Below are positions 14,536-24,500 of a DNA stretch of 33,195 nucleotides, in pieces. Source of the DNA: an uncultured Lachnospiraceae bacterium (lineage in GTDB: Bacteria > Bacillota > Clostridia > Lachnospirales > Lachnospiraceae); assembly GCA_947382625.1 (NCBI GenBank), contig CANDAG010000041.1:1-33195 (forward strand). Direction: 5' to 3'. Position 1 is the first letter of the stretch; every line of letters begins with the position of its first letter. Under the pieces are notes generated by a model. That model worked only from the letters and a program-made list of their open reading frames with translations, was not told the origin of the DNA and searched no databases. The position numbers were made by a program, and so were the translations under genes.

Positions 14536-16724
14536 TATTCCTCCATGAACTGGATCGGTCTTCTTACCTCTTTGCTCTCTGAGGTGCCTTCTATGGTAGA
14601 CGTAGAACCGTCTTCATTGGTAACAGTGGTTGCCTCTGTCACGTTCACATACTGGAACAACAGATAGCCTGTAGGACTCTTGATCCCTGTAATATTCTGC
14701 TGCTGGATAGGGAAGGAAGCCGTCTGGGTACTGAGCAGCTGGGTTCCGTCATCTGCCATCAGGGTCACTGTCACGGTTGTGCCCGAACGGTACCCCGGAT
14801 CTTCTTCCGGTGTAGGCCCTGCAATGGCTTCTATAAACCGGTAGGTTGCCTGTGCCGGTCCGATACTGATATTAACATCCACAACGGTTCCCGCATCCAC
14901 ATAGGTTCCCACGGAATAGCTCTGATAGCATACAAGGCCGGTCAATGCGGGATCCTCATGGTTGACCTCTCCTACCGCACCTAACTGGAGTCCTGCTTCC
15001 ACCAGGGTTGCCATGGCCTCCTCTTCTCCTTTTGCCATCAGATCAGGCACCTGGACCTTGGAAATCTCCGGTCCTAAGCTGACGGTAATGGTCACTGTGG
15101 TCCCTTTGGGCGCTTTGGAGCCTGCTGCAGGAGACTGGGTGATCACGTTTCCCGCTTTGATATAGGGGTCGTGGCTTTCTGTCTTATTGACTACAAAACC
15201 GCTTTTGCCTAAGGTAGCCGTAGCCTCTGCCTCAGACATACCCACGGTATCCTTAACCTCTACACCTTCAGATCCTGCACTGACTGTAAGCACTACATTG
15301 GATCCCTCATCTATCATAGTTCCCTTTGCCACACTGGATTTCATGACGATCCCCTGGGCAAATTCAACACTTTCTTCATATTCAATCTCAGGCGTAAGGC
15401 CAAGGTTAAGAAGGGCTACCTTTACCTCGTCCACATCCTTACCCTCCACCTCGATCATCTCCACCTGCTCTTTTGGTTCTTCCTCTTCCTCCTGTTGCTC
15501 TTCCTGAGTCTTTTCACCAAACAGGGTTCCGTCAAAAATCCCTAATGCCTTACCTACCAAAAACAGCACGATACAACCAATGAGAATTGCAGCGATCACC
15601 GCAAGGACTGTAGTGATCCTTTCCATTTTCGGATCGTAATCCTCATCGTCCTCGTCATCCTCATCCTCGTATTCGTACTCACTCTCGTCTATTTCATCTT
15701 CCTCGTCTTCTTCGTCCTCATCCTCTTCTATCTCATATTTCCTGCGGGCGTTCCGCTTCATGTCCGCTTCTTTACGAAGATGCATGGCCTCCTCCATGCT
15801 ATCCCTGTTTCTCGTTTGTCTCTTGATCTTCTCCCTCTCACTGCTCCCCATCATTTTGGTGGAGCCCTCCTCATTAGGATCCACCATTTTTACAAAATCC
15901 TCGTCCGGTGTCATCAGTGAACGCTTCAGATCCGCAATAAGCTGTCCCATTGACTGGTATCTCCGATCCGGACTCTTCTGGCAGCATTTAAAAACAATCT
16001 GCTCCACACTCACCGGAATCTCCGACACATACTCTCTTGGAGAAGGCATTTCCTCCTGGATATGCTTGATCGCAATTGCCACCGTTGTCTCCCCGTTAAA
16101 AGGCACACGTCCGGTAAGCATTTCAAACATGGTAACGCCAAGAGAATAAATATCGCTTTTCTCATCGGAATAGCCGCCTCTGGCCTGTTCCGGGGAAGTA
16201 TAGTGTACAGAACCCATCACATTGGAGGTAATAGTGTTGCTAGTGGCCGCCTTGGCTATGCCGAAATCAGTGACTTTTACCTTGCCCTCCTTGGATATAA
16301 TGATATTCTGGGGTTTAATGTCTCTATGGATAATATGATTATTGTGGGCGGCCTCGATACCCATGCTCACCTGAATGGCGATACTGACTGCTTCCTTTAC
16401 GGAAAGCCGGGCCTTCTTTTCGATATATTTTTTGAGGGTAATGCCTTCTACCAGTTCCATGACAATATAGTAGATGCCATTTTCTTCCCCTACGTCATAT
16501 ACATTTACGATATTGGGATGAGCAAGTCCGGCGGCAGCCTGAGCCTCCACTCTGAATTTGGATACAAAATTGGCATTTTCACTGAATTCCTGCTTTAAGA
16601 CCTTCACCGCCACAAGTCTGTTGAGTTTGTGATCTCTCGCCTTATACACATCGGACATCCCGCCTGTGCCTATTTTCTCCTGAACTTCATATCTGTCTCC
16701 GATTATCATTCCTATTTTAACCAT
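14535..16724 (-). CDS. prkC: PASTA-domain serine/threonine kinase PrkC
   Basis: A 729-residue membrane kinase that senses muropeptides or lipid II and controls growth, wall synthesis and spore germination. Kinase domain about 10-275: glycine loop GTGGMSDVY, Lys41, HRDIKPQN with Asp135, DFG (153-155) and the activation loop. A juxtamembrane stretch at 333-364 is almost purely Asp/Glu. One transmembrane helix spans about 369-393. Outside are an acidic linker and three PASTA domains (about 421-486, 487-551, 554-623). A further C-terminal beta-rich domain (about 624-729) is not a PASTA repeat and I do not recognise it. It is paired with the phosphatase gene 15 nt upstream. Confidence 0.96.
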   Translation of the reverse strand: MVKIGMIIGDRYEVQEKIGTGGMSDVYKARDHKLNRLVAVKVLKQEFSENANFVSKFRVEAQAAAGLAHPNIVNVYDVGEENGIYYIVMELVEGITLKKYIEKKARLSVKEAVSIAIQVSMGIEAAHNNHIIHRDIKPQNIIISKEGKVKVTDFGIAKAATSNTITSNVMGSVHYTSPEQARGGYSDEKSDIYSLGVTMFEMLTGRVPFNGETTVAIAIKHIQEEMPSPREYVSEIPVSVEQIVFKCCQKSPDRRYQSMGQLIADLKRSLMTPDEDFVKMVDPNEEGSTKMMGSSEREKIKRQTRNRDSMEEAMHLRKEADMKRNARRKYEIEEDEDEEDEEDEIDESEYEYEDEDDEDDEDYDPKMERITTVLAVIAAILIGCIVLFLVGKALGIFDGTLFGEKTQEEQQEEEEEPKEQVEMIEVEGKDVDEVKVALLNLGLTPEIEYEESVEFAQGIVMKSSVAKGTMIDEGSNVVLTVSAGSEGVEVKDTVGMSEAEATATLGKSGFVVNKTESHDPYIKAGNVITQSPAAGSKAPKGTTVTITVSLGPEISKVQVPDLMAKGEEEAMATLVEAGLQLGAVGEVNHEDPALTGLVCYQSYSVGTYVDAGTVVDVNISIGPAQATYRFIEAIAGPTPEEDPGYRSGTTVTVTLMADDGTQLLSTQTASFPIQQQNITGIKSPTGYLLFQYVNVTEATTVTNEDGSTSTIEGTSESKEVRRPIQFMEE

Positions 16725-16739
16725 ATCTACCTCTTAATA

Positions 16740-17474
16740 TCATTCTTTTGCGAATACGTCTATCAGTATTACCGCTATATTATCTTTTCCCCCATGGTCA
16801 TTGGCCGCTTCTATCAGTCTGGCCGCCTTCTCCTCAATGGAAATACGTTCTCTCACGATCTGCTCGATCTCCCCGTCCTCCAACATGTTTGTAAGTCCGT
16901 CGGAGCACATAAGTATCATATCTCCGGCCTTAAGCTCTTCGTTGAAAAAATCAATCTCAACCGTATCAAGCCCACCTATGGCCCGGGTGATGATGTTTTT
17001 GTCCGGATGGTGCTTTGCCATCTCCCGGTCAATGCCTCCCATGCGGACCATCTCCTCCACCAGAGAATGGTCACGGGTGATCTGTCTGATCCCGTCATTT
17101 ATAATGTAAAGCCTGCTGTCACCTACATTGGCGATCTGAAGATAATGCCCCATGCAGGTTGCCACCACTGCGGTAGTTCCCATACCAAAAAGACTGGCAT
17201 CCTCCCTGGCCTTGCGCCTAATCTGATCGTTGGCCGTGCGGATCGCCTTTCCCATGATCCGTACCGGGTTTTTTTCGAAGCTCCCGCGGATCTCCCTCAC
17301 TATGGTTTCTGCTGCACATTTGGAAGCATATTCTCCCGCATTGTGCCCGCCCATACCGTCTGCCACAATAAAAAGATTGGGAAGATTCCCTACAGGGTCT
17401 TCCGAGACATACACAAAATCCTGATTCAGTTTTCGTTTTTTTCCTATATCTGTTACAGAAAAGGATTTTAACAC
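16740..17474 (-). CDS. prpC: PP2C-type Ser/Thr protein phosphatase PrpC
   Basis: A 244-residue cytoplasmic, metal-dependent phosphatase that reverses PrkC phosphorylation. The PP2C motifs are in order: NQD near residue 17, ADGMGGHNAGEYAS (DGMGG at 39-43), a central GDSRLY, CSDGLTN and the terminal GGKDNIAVILI. These provide the Asp ligands for the two-metal centre. It sits 11 nt after rlmN and 15 nt before prkC, the conserved phosphatase-kinase pair. Confidence 0.95.
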   Translation of the reverse strand: MLKSFSVTDIGKKRKLNQDFVYVSEDPVGNLPNLFIVADGMGGHNAGEYASKCAAETIVREIRGSFEKNPVRIMGKAIRTANDQIRRKAREDASLFGMGTTAVVATCMGHYLQIANVGDSRLYIINDGIRQITRDHSLVEEMVRMGGIDREMAKHHPDKNIITRAIGGLDTVEIDFFNEELKAGDMILMCSDGLTNMLEDGEIEQIVRERISIEEKAARLIEAANDHGGKDNIAVILIDVFAKE

Positions 17475-17485
17475 AGTATTACCTC

Positions 17486-18529
17486 CTACTGTAATGCCCT
17501 TTGTCTTCTTCTCAGCTGCCCGCAGGCACCATCGATATCTCTTCCCATTTCCCTTCTTATAGTAACATTTATTCCATATTTTTCAAGATTATTTTTAAAA
17601 GCTGTGACATTTTTCGTATCCGGCTGTACAAAATTCCGCTCACGAACAGGATTTACAGGTATCAGATTCACGTGGCAGTTTAAGTTTTTGACAAGCCCCG
17701 CCAGGATATCTGCATCTTCTTTTCCATCGTTGAGCCCCTTCACCAGGGAATATTCAAAGGTGAGCCGTCTGCCTGTCTTTTCAAAATAATAGCCGCAGGC
17801 TTCCATCAGCTCTTCTATGGAGTACCTGTTTGCTACAGGCATCAGCTTCCTTCTTTTTTCATCGGTTGGAGCATGAAGGGAGAGCGCCAGGGTAATCTGA
17901 AGCCTTTCATCTGCCAGCATCCGCATCTCCCTGACCAGGCCGCAGGTGGATACTGTAATATTCCGCTGACTGATATGTAAGCCCTTTTCATCAGTTAGAA
18001 GGGCAATAAATCTAAGGAGATTCTGATAATTATCCAGAGGCTCGCCGATCCCCATGACCACCACATTGGAAATCCTCTCTCCGGTAAGAAGAGTAACCGC
18101 ATAAACCTGATCCAACATCTCCGAAGGCTCTAAGGAGCGCTCAAGTCCGTCAATCGTGGAAGCGCAGAAAGCACATCCCATCCGGCAGCCCACCTGAGAG
18201 GAAATGCACAGACTGTTTCCATGGTGATATTTCATCCATACGCTCTCCACCAGCCTTCCGTCCCCAAGCTCGAACAAATACTTCCTGGTCCCGTCTATGG
18301 AGGATTCCTGTACCCGCACCGGCTTTAAGGCAGTAAAGGTATACTCCTCTTCCAGCTTCTCTCTGAGAGCTGCAGAAAGACTGGTCATTTCCTGAAAACC
18401 TCTTGCCAGCTTCTGATGCATCCACTGATAGATCTGCCCGGCCCGAAAAGGCTTTTCCCCCAGCCGTTCCATCTCTTTTTTCAGTTCCTCCAAAGTGAAG
18501 GATTTGATATCATTCATTTGTTTTTCCAT
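17486..18529 (-). CDS. rlmN: Dual-specificity RNA methyltransferase RlmN
   Basis: A 347-residue radical SAM enzyme that methylates C2 of A2503 in 23S rRNA and of A37 in some tRNAs. The radical SAM cluster motif CRMGCAFC has Cys115, Cys119 and Cys122. GIGEPLDNYQN and the C-terminal DIDGACGQLR, with the methyl-carrying cysteine, complete the signature. Start ATG at 18529 lies 1 nt after rsmB; a second in-frame ATG five codons later is also possible. Confidence 0.96.
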   Translation of the reverse strand: MEKQMNDIKSFTLEELKKEMERLGEKPFRAGQIYQWMHQKLARGFQEMTSLSAALREKLEEEYTFTALKPVRVQESSIDGTRKYLFELGDGRLVESVWMKYHHGNSLCISSQVGCRMGCAFCASTIDGLERSLEPSEMLDQVYAVTLLTGERISNVVVMGIGEPLDNYQNLLRFIALLTDEKGLHISQRNITVSTCGLVREMRMLADERLQITLALSLHAPTDEKRRKLMPVANRYSIEELMEACGYYFEKTGRRLTFEYSLVKGLNDGKEDADILAGLVKNLNCHVNLIPVNPVRERNFVQPDTKNVTAFKNNLEKYGINVTIRREMGRDIDGACGQLRRRQRALQ

Positions 18530-18530
18530 C

Positions 18531-19934
18531 CTATATCCGTTTCAGCCTGCAAATGAAAAATCCGTCTGTCCTGTGATAGCCCGGAAAAAGCTGGAGCATA
18601 CCGTTTTTTCCTTCTCCCTTTAATGCCTCCGGAAGATAATCTGTAAGCTCCTCCGTTACAAAAGGATGATTCCGGGTAAACCACTCTATCATCTGTTCGT
18701 TTTCTCCGGGATTAATGGTGCAGGTACTGTAAATTAATACCCCGCCCGGCTTCACATACTGCCAGACCACACTAAGGATCTTCCTTTGAAGCTCTGCAAG
18801 GTCCTGCAGGCTTTTTTCTGTAACCCGGTACTTAATGTCCCGCTTCCTCCCGATCACCCCAAGCCCGGAACAGGGCAGATCGGCCAGGACCACATCAGCC
18901 TTTTCTACCAGGCTCCCGTCCAATACGGCGGCGTCAAAAACCTCGGCTTCTATCTTCTGGTATCCCATCCGTTCATTATTATCTCTCATCAGAGATACCT
19001 TATACTCCGATACATCCCTGGAGATCACTTTTCCTCTGCCGGCCATCTTTTCAGCCATATGCATGGATTTCCCCCCAGGAGCTGCACATACATCCACCAC
19101 CAAAGGCTCCAGCCTGTCATTCTCCAAAACCATACGGCTTATCCCTGAAACCTCCGCCACCAGCATACTGCTCACATCCTGTACCGCAAACCAGCCCTCC
19201 TCATATCCCGGCAGGCTGCGTATCCCTTCCGCGCTGCTGATCTGATAAGCATAAGAAAGATAGGGATGCTCCTGTGCCTTAAAGGGATCTCCTTTCATGG
19301 CAGTGATCCACTTTCGCCTTTGCTCTGCTGTGAGACTTTCTTTTAAACGGAGTGTCAGGGGCTGAGGCTCTAAAAGTCCCTTCAGGATAAAGTATGTGAG
19401 CTCCTCCCCATAGGTCACAAGCCAAAGCTTTACAAGCCACTGGGGCATGGAATATTTGATCGACAGATACTGATATTTTTCTTTTTGAGGATCCGGAATC
19501 AGTTTTCCATTCCGGTCCTTCTCCTCTCCAAAGGACAGTCTTTGTTTGTTTCTGGCCAGATTTCTGAGGACGCCGTTTACAAACCCTGAAAGCCCGCGAT
19601 AGCCTCTCTTTCCGGCCAGCTTTACCGCTTCATTGCACACGGCGCTGTCCGGAATACTGTCCATATACAGAAGCTGATAGACACTCATCCGCATCAGATT
19701 CCTGATCAGAGGCTTCATCCTGGTGACAGGAACCTTTGAAAACTGATCCAGATAATAGTCGATCTCTATAAGCCTTTCCAGCGTTCCCTCTGTCACTCTC
19801 TTTATAAAAGCCTTATCCCGGCCGTCCATATAATCATATTTGTCAAGCACATCTCTGACCACCAGATGGCTGTAAGCGCCATTTTCCAGAATCTCCACCA
19901 GCATATCCAGGATCAGCTCTCTCGTATTTTCCAC
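18531..19934 (-). CDS. rsmB: 16S rRNA (cytosine967-C5)-methyltransferase RsmB
   Basis: A 467-residue enzyme with an N-terminal NusB-like RNA-binding domain (about 1-135) and a C-terminal m5C methyltransferase. Motifs seen are CAAPGGK (283-289, SAM), DLPCSG with Cys354, and YSTCT with catalytic Cys405. Translation starts at GTG with GGAAGG upstream. The 77-nt gap from the preceding peptidase gene has no hairpin, so it is probably co-transcribed. Neighbours fmt, rlmN and prpC are the typical Firmicutes context. Confidence 0.95.
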   Translation of the reverse strand: MENTRELILDMLVEILENGAYSHLVVRDVLDKYDYMDGRDKAFIKRVTEGTLERLIEIDYYLDQFSKVPVTRMKPLIRNLMRMSVYQLLYMDSIPDSAVCNEAVKLAGKRGYRGLSGFVNGVLRNLARNKQRLSFGEEKDRNGKLIPDPQKEKYQYLSIKYSMPQWLVKLWLVTYGEELTYFILKGLLEPQPLTLRLKESLTAEQRRKWITAMKGDPFKAQEHPYLSYAYQISSAEGIRSLPGYEEGWFAVQDVSSMLVAEVSGISRMVLENDRLEPLVVDVCAAPGGKSMHMAEKMAGRGKVISRDVSEYKVSLMRDNNERMGYQKIEAEVFDAAVLDGSLVEKADVVLADLPCSGLGVIGRKRDIKYRVTEKSLQDLAELQRKILSVVWQYVKPGGVLIYSTCTINPGENEQMIEWFTRNHPFVTEELTDYLPEALKGEGKNGMLQLFPGYHRTDGFFICRLKRI

Positions 19935-20011
19935 TGCGGTCTTCCTTCCCTAATCCATCTTCCCCGCCGAGCGCTCTGCCGCGCCCAAAGCCACATTATA
20001 AATATCCCTTT

Positions 20012-20734
20012 TTAATCGTCCCTGCGCCTGTTACCGGCAATGAGTACCAGCCGCAAAAGCTGCAGGATCGAGGACGCCGCTGCCGCCACATAGGTCAGCG
20101 CTGCAGCCCCAAGTACCCGTCTGCAGCTCCCTGTCTCATCGCTTCCCATAATACCATAGCTTTCCAGCAGCTTTAAGGCCCTTCCCGAGGCGTTAAACTC
20201 TACCGGAAGGGTCACTACCTGAAACAGCACTGCCAGTGAAAACACCCATATTCCGATCTGTGCCAGGGAAAAATAGCCGCCTCCCGGCAAATCAAAGCCG
20301 ATCCCCAGGATCAGACCCAAGAATACCAGGGGAAGTCCCAGCCTTGAACCGATATTCGCCGCCGGAACCAAGGTAGACCGGAGCTTCAGAGGAAAATATC
20401 CTTCCTTGTGCTGCAGGGCATGTCCGCACTCATGCGCCGCCACTCCGATGGCCGCCACGGAACGTGATCCATAAACCGCATCCGAAAGCCGCAGCACCTT
20501 CCTTGCAGGATCATAGTGGTCCGTGAGATTTCCCGCAATGTGCTGGATCTGCACATCAAAAATGCCCGACATCTGAAGGATCCGCTGTGCCGCCTCTGCC
20601 CCTGTCATGCCGCTTCTGGCTCTCACCCCGGAATACTTCCTGTAAGTGCTGTTCACCCTGGAGCTGGCCCAGATACTTAAGATAGCGCCGATCAGTACCA
20701 AAATATAAGTGGGATCATAATAATAACCAAACAA
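20012..20734 (-). CDS. YugP-like membrane zinc metallopeptidase
   Basis: A 240-residue membrane protein of the Zn_peptidase_2 (YugP) family. The zinc site HECGH is at 101-105, preceded by SVAAIGVAA. An N-terminal hydrophobic helix (about 9-24) and two or three C-terminal ones flank it. An asparagine/proline motif (LPVEFNASGRALKLL) after the second helix is typical. Substrate unknown; the family is commonly found between fmt and rsmB in Clostridia. ATG follows AGGAGG-like sequence. Confidence 0.88.
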   Translation of the reverse strand: MFGYYYDPTYILVLIGAILSIWASSRVNSTYRKYSGVRARSGMTGAEAAQRILQMSGIFDVQIQHIAGNLTDHYDPARKVLRLSDAVYGSRSVAAIGVAAHECGHALQHKEGYFPLKLRSTLVPAANIGSRLGLPLVFLGLILGIGFDLPGGGYFSLAQIGIWVFSLAVLFQVVTLPVEFNASGRALKLLESYGIMGSDETGSCRRVLGAAALTYVAAAASSILQLLRLVLIAGNRRRDD

Positions 20735-20763
20735 ATCAAAAACCTCCTGTTACCTGATTACAT

Positions 20764-21705
20764 TCACTCTAACACCAAACCTGCTGGCAGCTCATAGCCC
20801 AAAAGAAATTCCTTTACCTGCATCCGCCTTTTTCCCTCTAACTGCAAAGTTTTCACCCGAAGAAGGCCGTTTCCTGCTGCAACATCAAAGAACTCTTTTT
20901 CCACACGGACAATGCTTCCCGGCTTATAAACCGCAGTTTCCTCCAAAGTATCTCTCACTACATCTGCATCCCATATTTTCAACTGTTTTCCTTTATAAAA
21001 GGTATAAGCGCTGGGCCACGGGTTTAATCCCCGGACCAGACGTTCAATGGAAGCCGCATCCTTCTGCCAGTCGATCTGTCCCATATTTTTGGTCAGCTTT
21101 CCCGCATAGGAAGAGTCCTCATCCCTTTGCGCCTCAGGCGTAAGCTCTCCCTTTTCTATCCCGGGTAACGCCCGGATCAAAAGCCTGGCCCCGGCTTCCA
21201 TCAGCTTGTCGTGAAGGCTTCCTCCGGTTTCCTTCTCATCGATGGGCACTACGGCTTTACAGAGCATATCTCCCGTATCCAGCCCCTTTGCCATCTGCAT
21301 GATGGTCACACCGGTTTCCTTCTCTCCGTTTAAGATCACATGCTGGATCGGCGCCGCTCCCCGGTAAGCCGGAAGAAGTGAGGCATGGATATTGATACAA
21401 CCAAGCCTTGGCATATTTAAAATTTCTTCTGACAAGAGCTGCCCGAAGGCGGCCACCACAAACAGATCCGCCCCAAATTCCGCAAGCTCTTTAACAGGTG
21501 CCTCCTCCCTGATCTTCACAGGCTGGAGCACCCTGATCCCATGACGCAGGGCGCATTCCTTCACGGGGGACATCTGCAGGGCCTTTCCCCGCCCCTTTTG
21601 CTTATCCGGCTGCGTAACTACCGCGCACACCTCATACCCTGCAGCAAGAAGTGCCTCTAACGGCGCTACAGCAAAATCCGGCGTTCCCATATATATGATC
21701 TTCAC
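20764..21705 (-). CDS. fmt: Methionyl-tRNA formyltransferase
   Basis: A 313-residue enzyme that formylates initiator Met-tRNA using 10-formyl-tetrahydrofolate. The N-terminus MGTPDFAVAPLEALL, the folate-site SLLPAYRGAAPIQ and the D-loop LDTGDML are diagnostic. A C-terminal tRNA-binding domain follows (LVRGLNPWPSAYTFYKG). Start is GTG, overlapping the def stop by 4 nt (GTGA), so translation is coupled. def and fmt act at opposite ends of N-formyl-methionine handling. Confidence 0.96.
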   Translation of the reverse strand: MKIIYMGTPDFAVAPLEALLAAGYEVCAVVTQPDKQKGRGKALQMSPVKECALRHGIRVLQPVKIREEAPVKELAEFGADLFVVAAFGQLLSEEILNMPRLGCINIHASLLPAYRGAAPIQHVILNGEKETGVTIMQMAKGLDTGDMLCKAVVPIDEKETGGSLHDKLMEAGARLLIRALPGIEKGELTPEAQRDEDSSYAGKLTKNMGQIDWQKDAASIERLVRGLNPWPSAYTFYKGKQLKIWDADVVRDTLEETAVYKPGSIVRVEKEFFDVAAGNGLLRVKTLQLEGKRRMQVKEFLLGYELPAGLVLE

Positions 21706-22241
21706 CTTCTGCCGCTCCTTTTCGCTTTTCTTTTTTCCCGTCTTTTTATTTCCTCTTCGTCTTCCTCTTCTTCCTCGAGCTCTGATACATCCATGAGCCT
21801 GCCTTCCACTTTTTCTACATAAAGGTGTCCGTCCAGATGCTCCATCTCGTGACAGATCGCACGGGCCAGCAGATCATCGGCTTCCATCTCAAATGCTTCA
21901 AGCTCCATGTCATAAGCCCTGATCCTCACATAGTCCGGCCTTGTCACTGCTCCGGTCTTATTGGGAACGCTAAGGCATCCTTCATTGGCGGTCTGGGAAC
22001 CGCTGCTCTCAAGGAGGACAGGGTTAATAAGTAAAAGCGGATCCTCTCCTGTTACATCGATCACCGCGATCCTTTTAAGGATTCCTACCTGAGGAGCCGC
22101 CAGGCCCACGCCCTCCGCCTCGTACATGGTATCAAACATGTCATCGATCAACTCCCTTGTCCGGTCTGTCATCTCCTTAACCTCTTTGCATACCTTGTTC
22201 AAAACCGGATCTCCTATTTCTCTTATGTTCCTGAGTGCCAT
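21702..22241 (-). CDS. def: Peptide deformylase
   Basis: A 179-residue metalloenzyme that removes the formyl group from nascent proteins. Motif 1 GVGLAAPQVGI (44-54), motif 2 EGCLS with metal ligand Cys89, and motif 3 HEMEHLDG (131-138) with two His ligands and the catalytic Glu are intact. The last 30 residues are an acidic block (EEEEEDEEE) followed by a basic block, an extra tail beyond the catalytic fold. It lies 33 nt after priA and overlaps fmt. Confidence 0.96.
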   Translation of the reverse strand: MALRNIREIGDPVLNKVCKEVKEMTDRTRELIDDMFDTMYEAEGVGLAAPQVGILKRIAVIDVTGEDPLLLINPVLLESSGSQTANEGCLSVPNKTGAVTRPDYVRIRAYDMELEAFEMEADDLLARAICHEMEHLDGHLYVEKVEGRLMDVSELEEEEEDEEEIKRREKRKAKRSGRR

Positions 22242-22274
22242 TTCTTTTCTTTCCTTCCTTTTTTATTATGCTGA

Positions 22275-24500
22275 CTAAAAACTGTTCATGGGATCAAAGT
22301 CAAACTGTATACTTTCTTCCTTTGGCCCTAACCCGTTCACATATTCCTCCACCTTGTCCTTGATCCCTGTCAGTATTTTGTATTCTGCTGACTTACAATA
22401 AAGCACAAAACGGTAAATATCGTTGATCTTTCCAATAGAGGCCTTAGCCGGTCCGATCAGCGTTATCTCTTCCTCCCTGATCAGATTCGCTATCCCGGCT
22501 GCCAAAGCCTCCCCCCGCTTTTCATGGGGAGATGTGATCAGGATCGCTACCATGTGGACCACCGGCGGATAACCGCCCAATCCTCTGTAAAGAATTTCTT
22601 CCTCATAAAAAGCTCTGTAATCCTGACTGGCTGACCGCAGGATACTGTAATGCTCCGGGCGGTAGGTCTGGATCAAAACCTCTCCCGGCCTCTGTCCTCT
22701 TCCGGCCCTGCCCGCCGCCTGGGTAAGGAGCTGGAATGTCCGCTCCCCGGCCCGGTAATCGCTGTCATTTAAGGACATATCCGCGGCAAGCACCCCCACA
22801 AGGGTCACATTCGGGAAGTCATGGCCCTTAACGATCATCTGGGTCCCTACCAGCACATCTGCCTCTCCGGAAGAAAATGCGGCCAGTATCTTCTCATAGC
22901 TGTCCTTCTTCCTTGTGGTATCTCCGTCCATCCGAAGCACCCGTATCCCCGGGAAACGAAGCCTTAGCTGCTGCTCGATCTGCTCCGTTCCTGCCTTAAA
23001 TCCCAGAATATAAGGTGATGTGCATTCCGGACACGTCTTTGGCTGACGGGTCTCGTAGCCACAGTAATGACACACCATCCTTCCGCCCATATGCTGCGAC
23101 AGGGATACATCGCAATGGGGACATTTCATAACATAGCCGCAGGCCCGGCAGGATACAAAGCCGGCATAGCCTCTGCGGTTTAAAAACAGCATGGTCTGTT
23201 CCTTTTTATCCAGTCTCTCTTCCATCAGCTCCTGCAGTCTCCTGCTGAAAATGGAACGGTTTCCTTCCTTCAGCTCCCTGCGCAGATCGATCACCGAGAC
23301 GGAAGCCAGACTCCCGCCCGTTGGTCTGTGGTTCAGGGTAAACAGCTCGTACTTGCCCTCACTGGCCCGATAGTATGCCTCCAATGAGGGGGTTGCCGAG
23401 CCAAGGACAAGAGAAGCGTTTTTTAGTCCGGCCAGGTACTCAGCAGTCTCTCTGGCATGGTATCTGGGCATGGTCTCACTTTTGTAGCTGGACTCATGCT
23501 CTTCATCGATCACGATCATACCCAGATTCGGGAAGGGGACAAACAAAGCAGAGCGGGGACCTATGATCACATCCAGCTCTCCCTTTTTGGCCCGCTCACA
23601 CTGATCAAATTTCTCACCGGCAGATAAGGTGGAATTCATCACTGAAACCCGGTCTCCGAATCTTTTGTAAAAGCGAAGCAGTGTCTGATAGGTAAGAGCA
23701 ATCTCCGGGATCAGCACAATACATTGCTTTTTTCTCTTTATCATACCCTCAATCAGGGATAAATAGACCTCTGTTTTTCCGCTTCCGGTAATCCCGTGGA
23801 TAAGATAGGTCTTTCTTTTGCCTTCGTCAAAATCGGAAAGCACCTTCTGCCTCACCTTAGCCTGCTCTTCATTCAGCACCCTGCCGTTCTCCTTTTCTGC
23901 CTCAAGCTTTACAGGATTGCGGTAATAGCTTTCACTTTCTATCCTGATAACTCCCTGACTCTCCAGACTCCTTAAGGCGGCAGGAGAAACATTCAGTTTA
24001 CCGGTCACCAGCTCATAGGGAAGCTCCGGCTCACTGACCAGCTCCTCCAGCACTCTGGCTTTCGCGCTCTGATGCTTTCGCACACATTCAGCCAGGACCG
24101 AACGGGTCTCCTCGGCATTTAAAAGCCGGGTAAGCTTCTTTTTTTCTTTGGGCTTCATAGATTGCTTTACCGGAAGCACGGTTCTTAAGGCGACGATCAT
24201 AGTGGAACCGTAGGTTCGCTTCATCCATGCCGCAAGCCTGATAGAGTCTGCCTCCACCGGAAGGCTTCCGGTCACGATCCCTGCGACCTGCTTTAGCTTT
24301 TCCTCCGGAAATTCTGCATGGTCTGTCACCGCAACCACATATCCCTGCCGCAGATGATCCCCTTTTCCAAAAGGCACCTGCACACACATCCCTTCCTCCA
24401 GGATCCCCGCAAGAGCTTCCGGTATCTTGTATTGGAAGGTTCTGTCTACCTTTTCGTGGGAAATATCTATGATAATATTTGCATATCTTCCCCTGGTCAT
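22275..24500 (-). CDS. priA: Primosomal replication restart helicase PriA
   Basis: A 741-residue superfamily 2 helicase that reloads the replisome at stalled forks. An N-terminal 3'-DNA-binding domain and winged helix are followed by Walker A GITGSGKT (236-243), DEEH (332-335), a zinc-binding insert with four CxxC pairs (CRACG, CPHC, CHYC, CPEC) and helicase motifs V/VI (GTQMIVKGHDFPN, TQAAGRAGRG). The start overlaps the murE stop by 4 nt, so the two are coupled. Confidence 0.96.
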   Translation of the reverse strand: MTRGRYANIIIDISHEKVDRTFQYKIPEALAGILEEGMCVQVPFGKGDHLRQGYVVAVTDHAEFPEEKLKQVAGIVTGSLPVEADSIRLAAWMKRTYGSTMIVALRTVLPVKQSMKPKEKKKLTRLLNAEETRSVLAECVRKHQSAKARVLEELVSEPELPYELVTGKLNVSPAALRSLESQGVIRIESESYYRNPVKLEAEKENGRVLNEEQAKVRQKVLSDFDEGKRKTYLIHGITGSGKTEVYLSLIEGMIKRKKQCIVLIPEIALTYQTLLRFYKRFGDRVSVMNSTLSAGEKFDQCERAKKGELDVIIGPRSALFVPFPNLGMIVIDEEHESSYKSETMPRYHARETAEYLAGLKNASLVLGSATPSLEAYYRASEGKYELFTLNHRPTGGSLASVSVIDLRRELKEGNRSIFSRRLQELMEERLDKKEQTMLFLNRRGYAGFVSCRACGYVMKCPHCDVSLSQHMGGRMVCHYCGYETRQPKTCPECTSPYILGFKAGTEQIEQQLRLRFPGIRVLRMDGDTTRKKDSYEKILAAFSSGEADVLVGTQMIVKGHDFPNVTLVGVLAADMSLNDSDYRAGERTFQLLTQAAGRAGRGQRPGEVLIQTYRPEHYSILRSASQDYRAFYEEEILYRGLGGYPPVVHMVAILITSPHEKRGEALAAGIANLIREEEITLIGPAKASIGKINDIYRFVLYCKSAEYKILTGIKDKVEEYVNGLGPKEESIQFDFDPMNSF

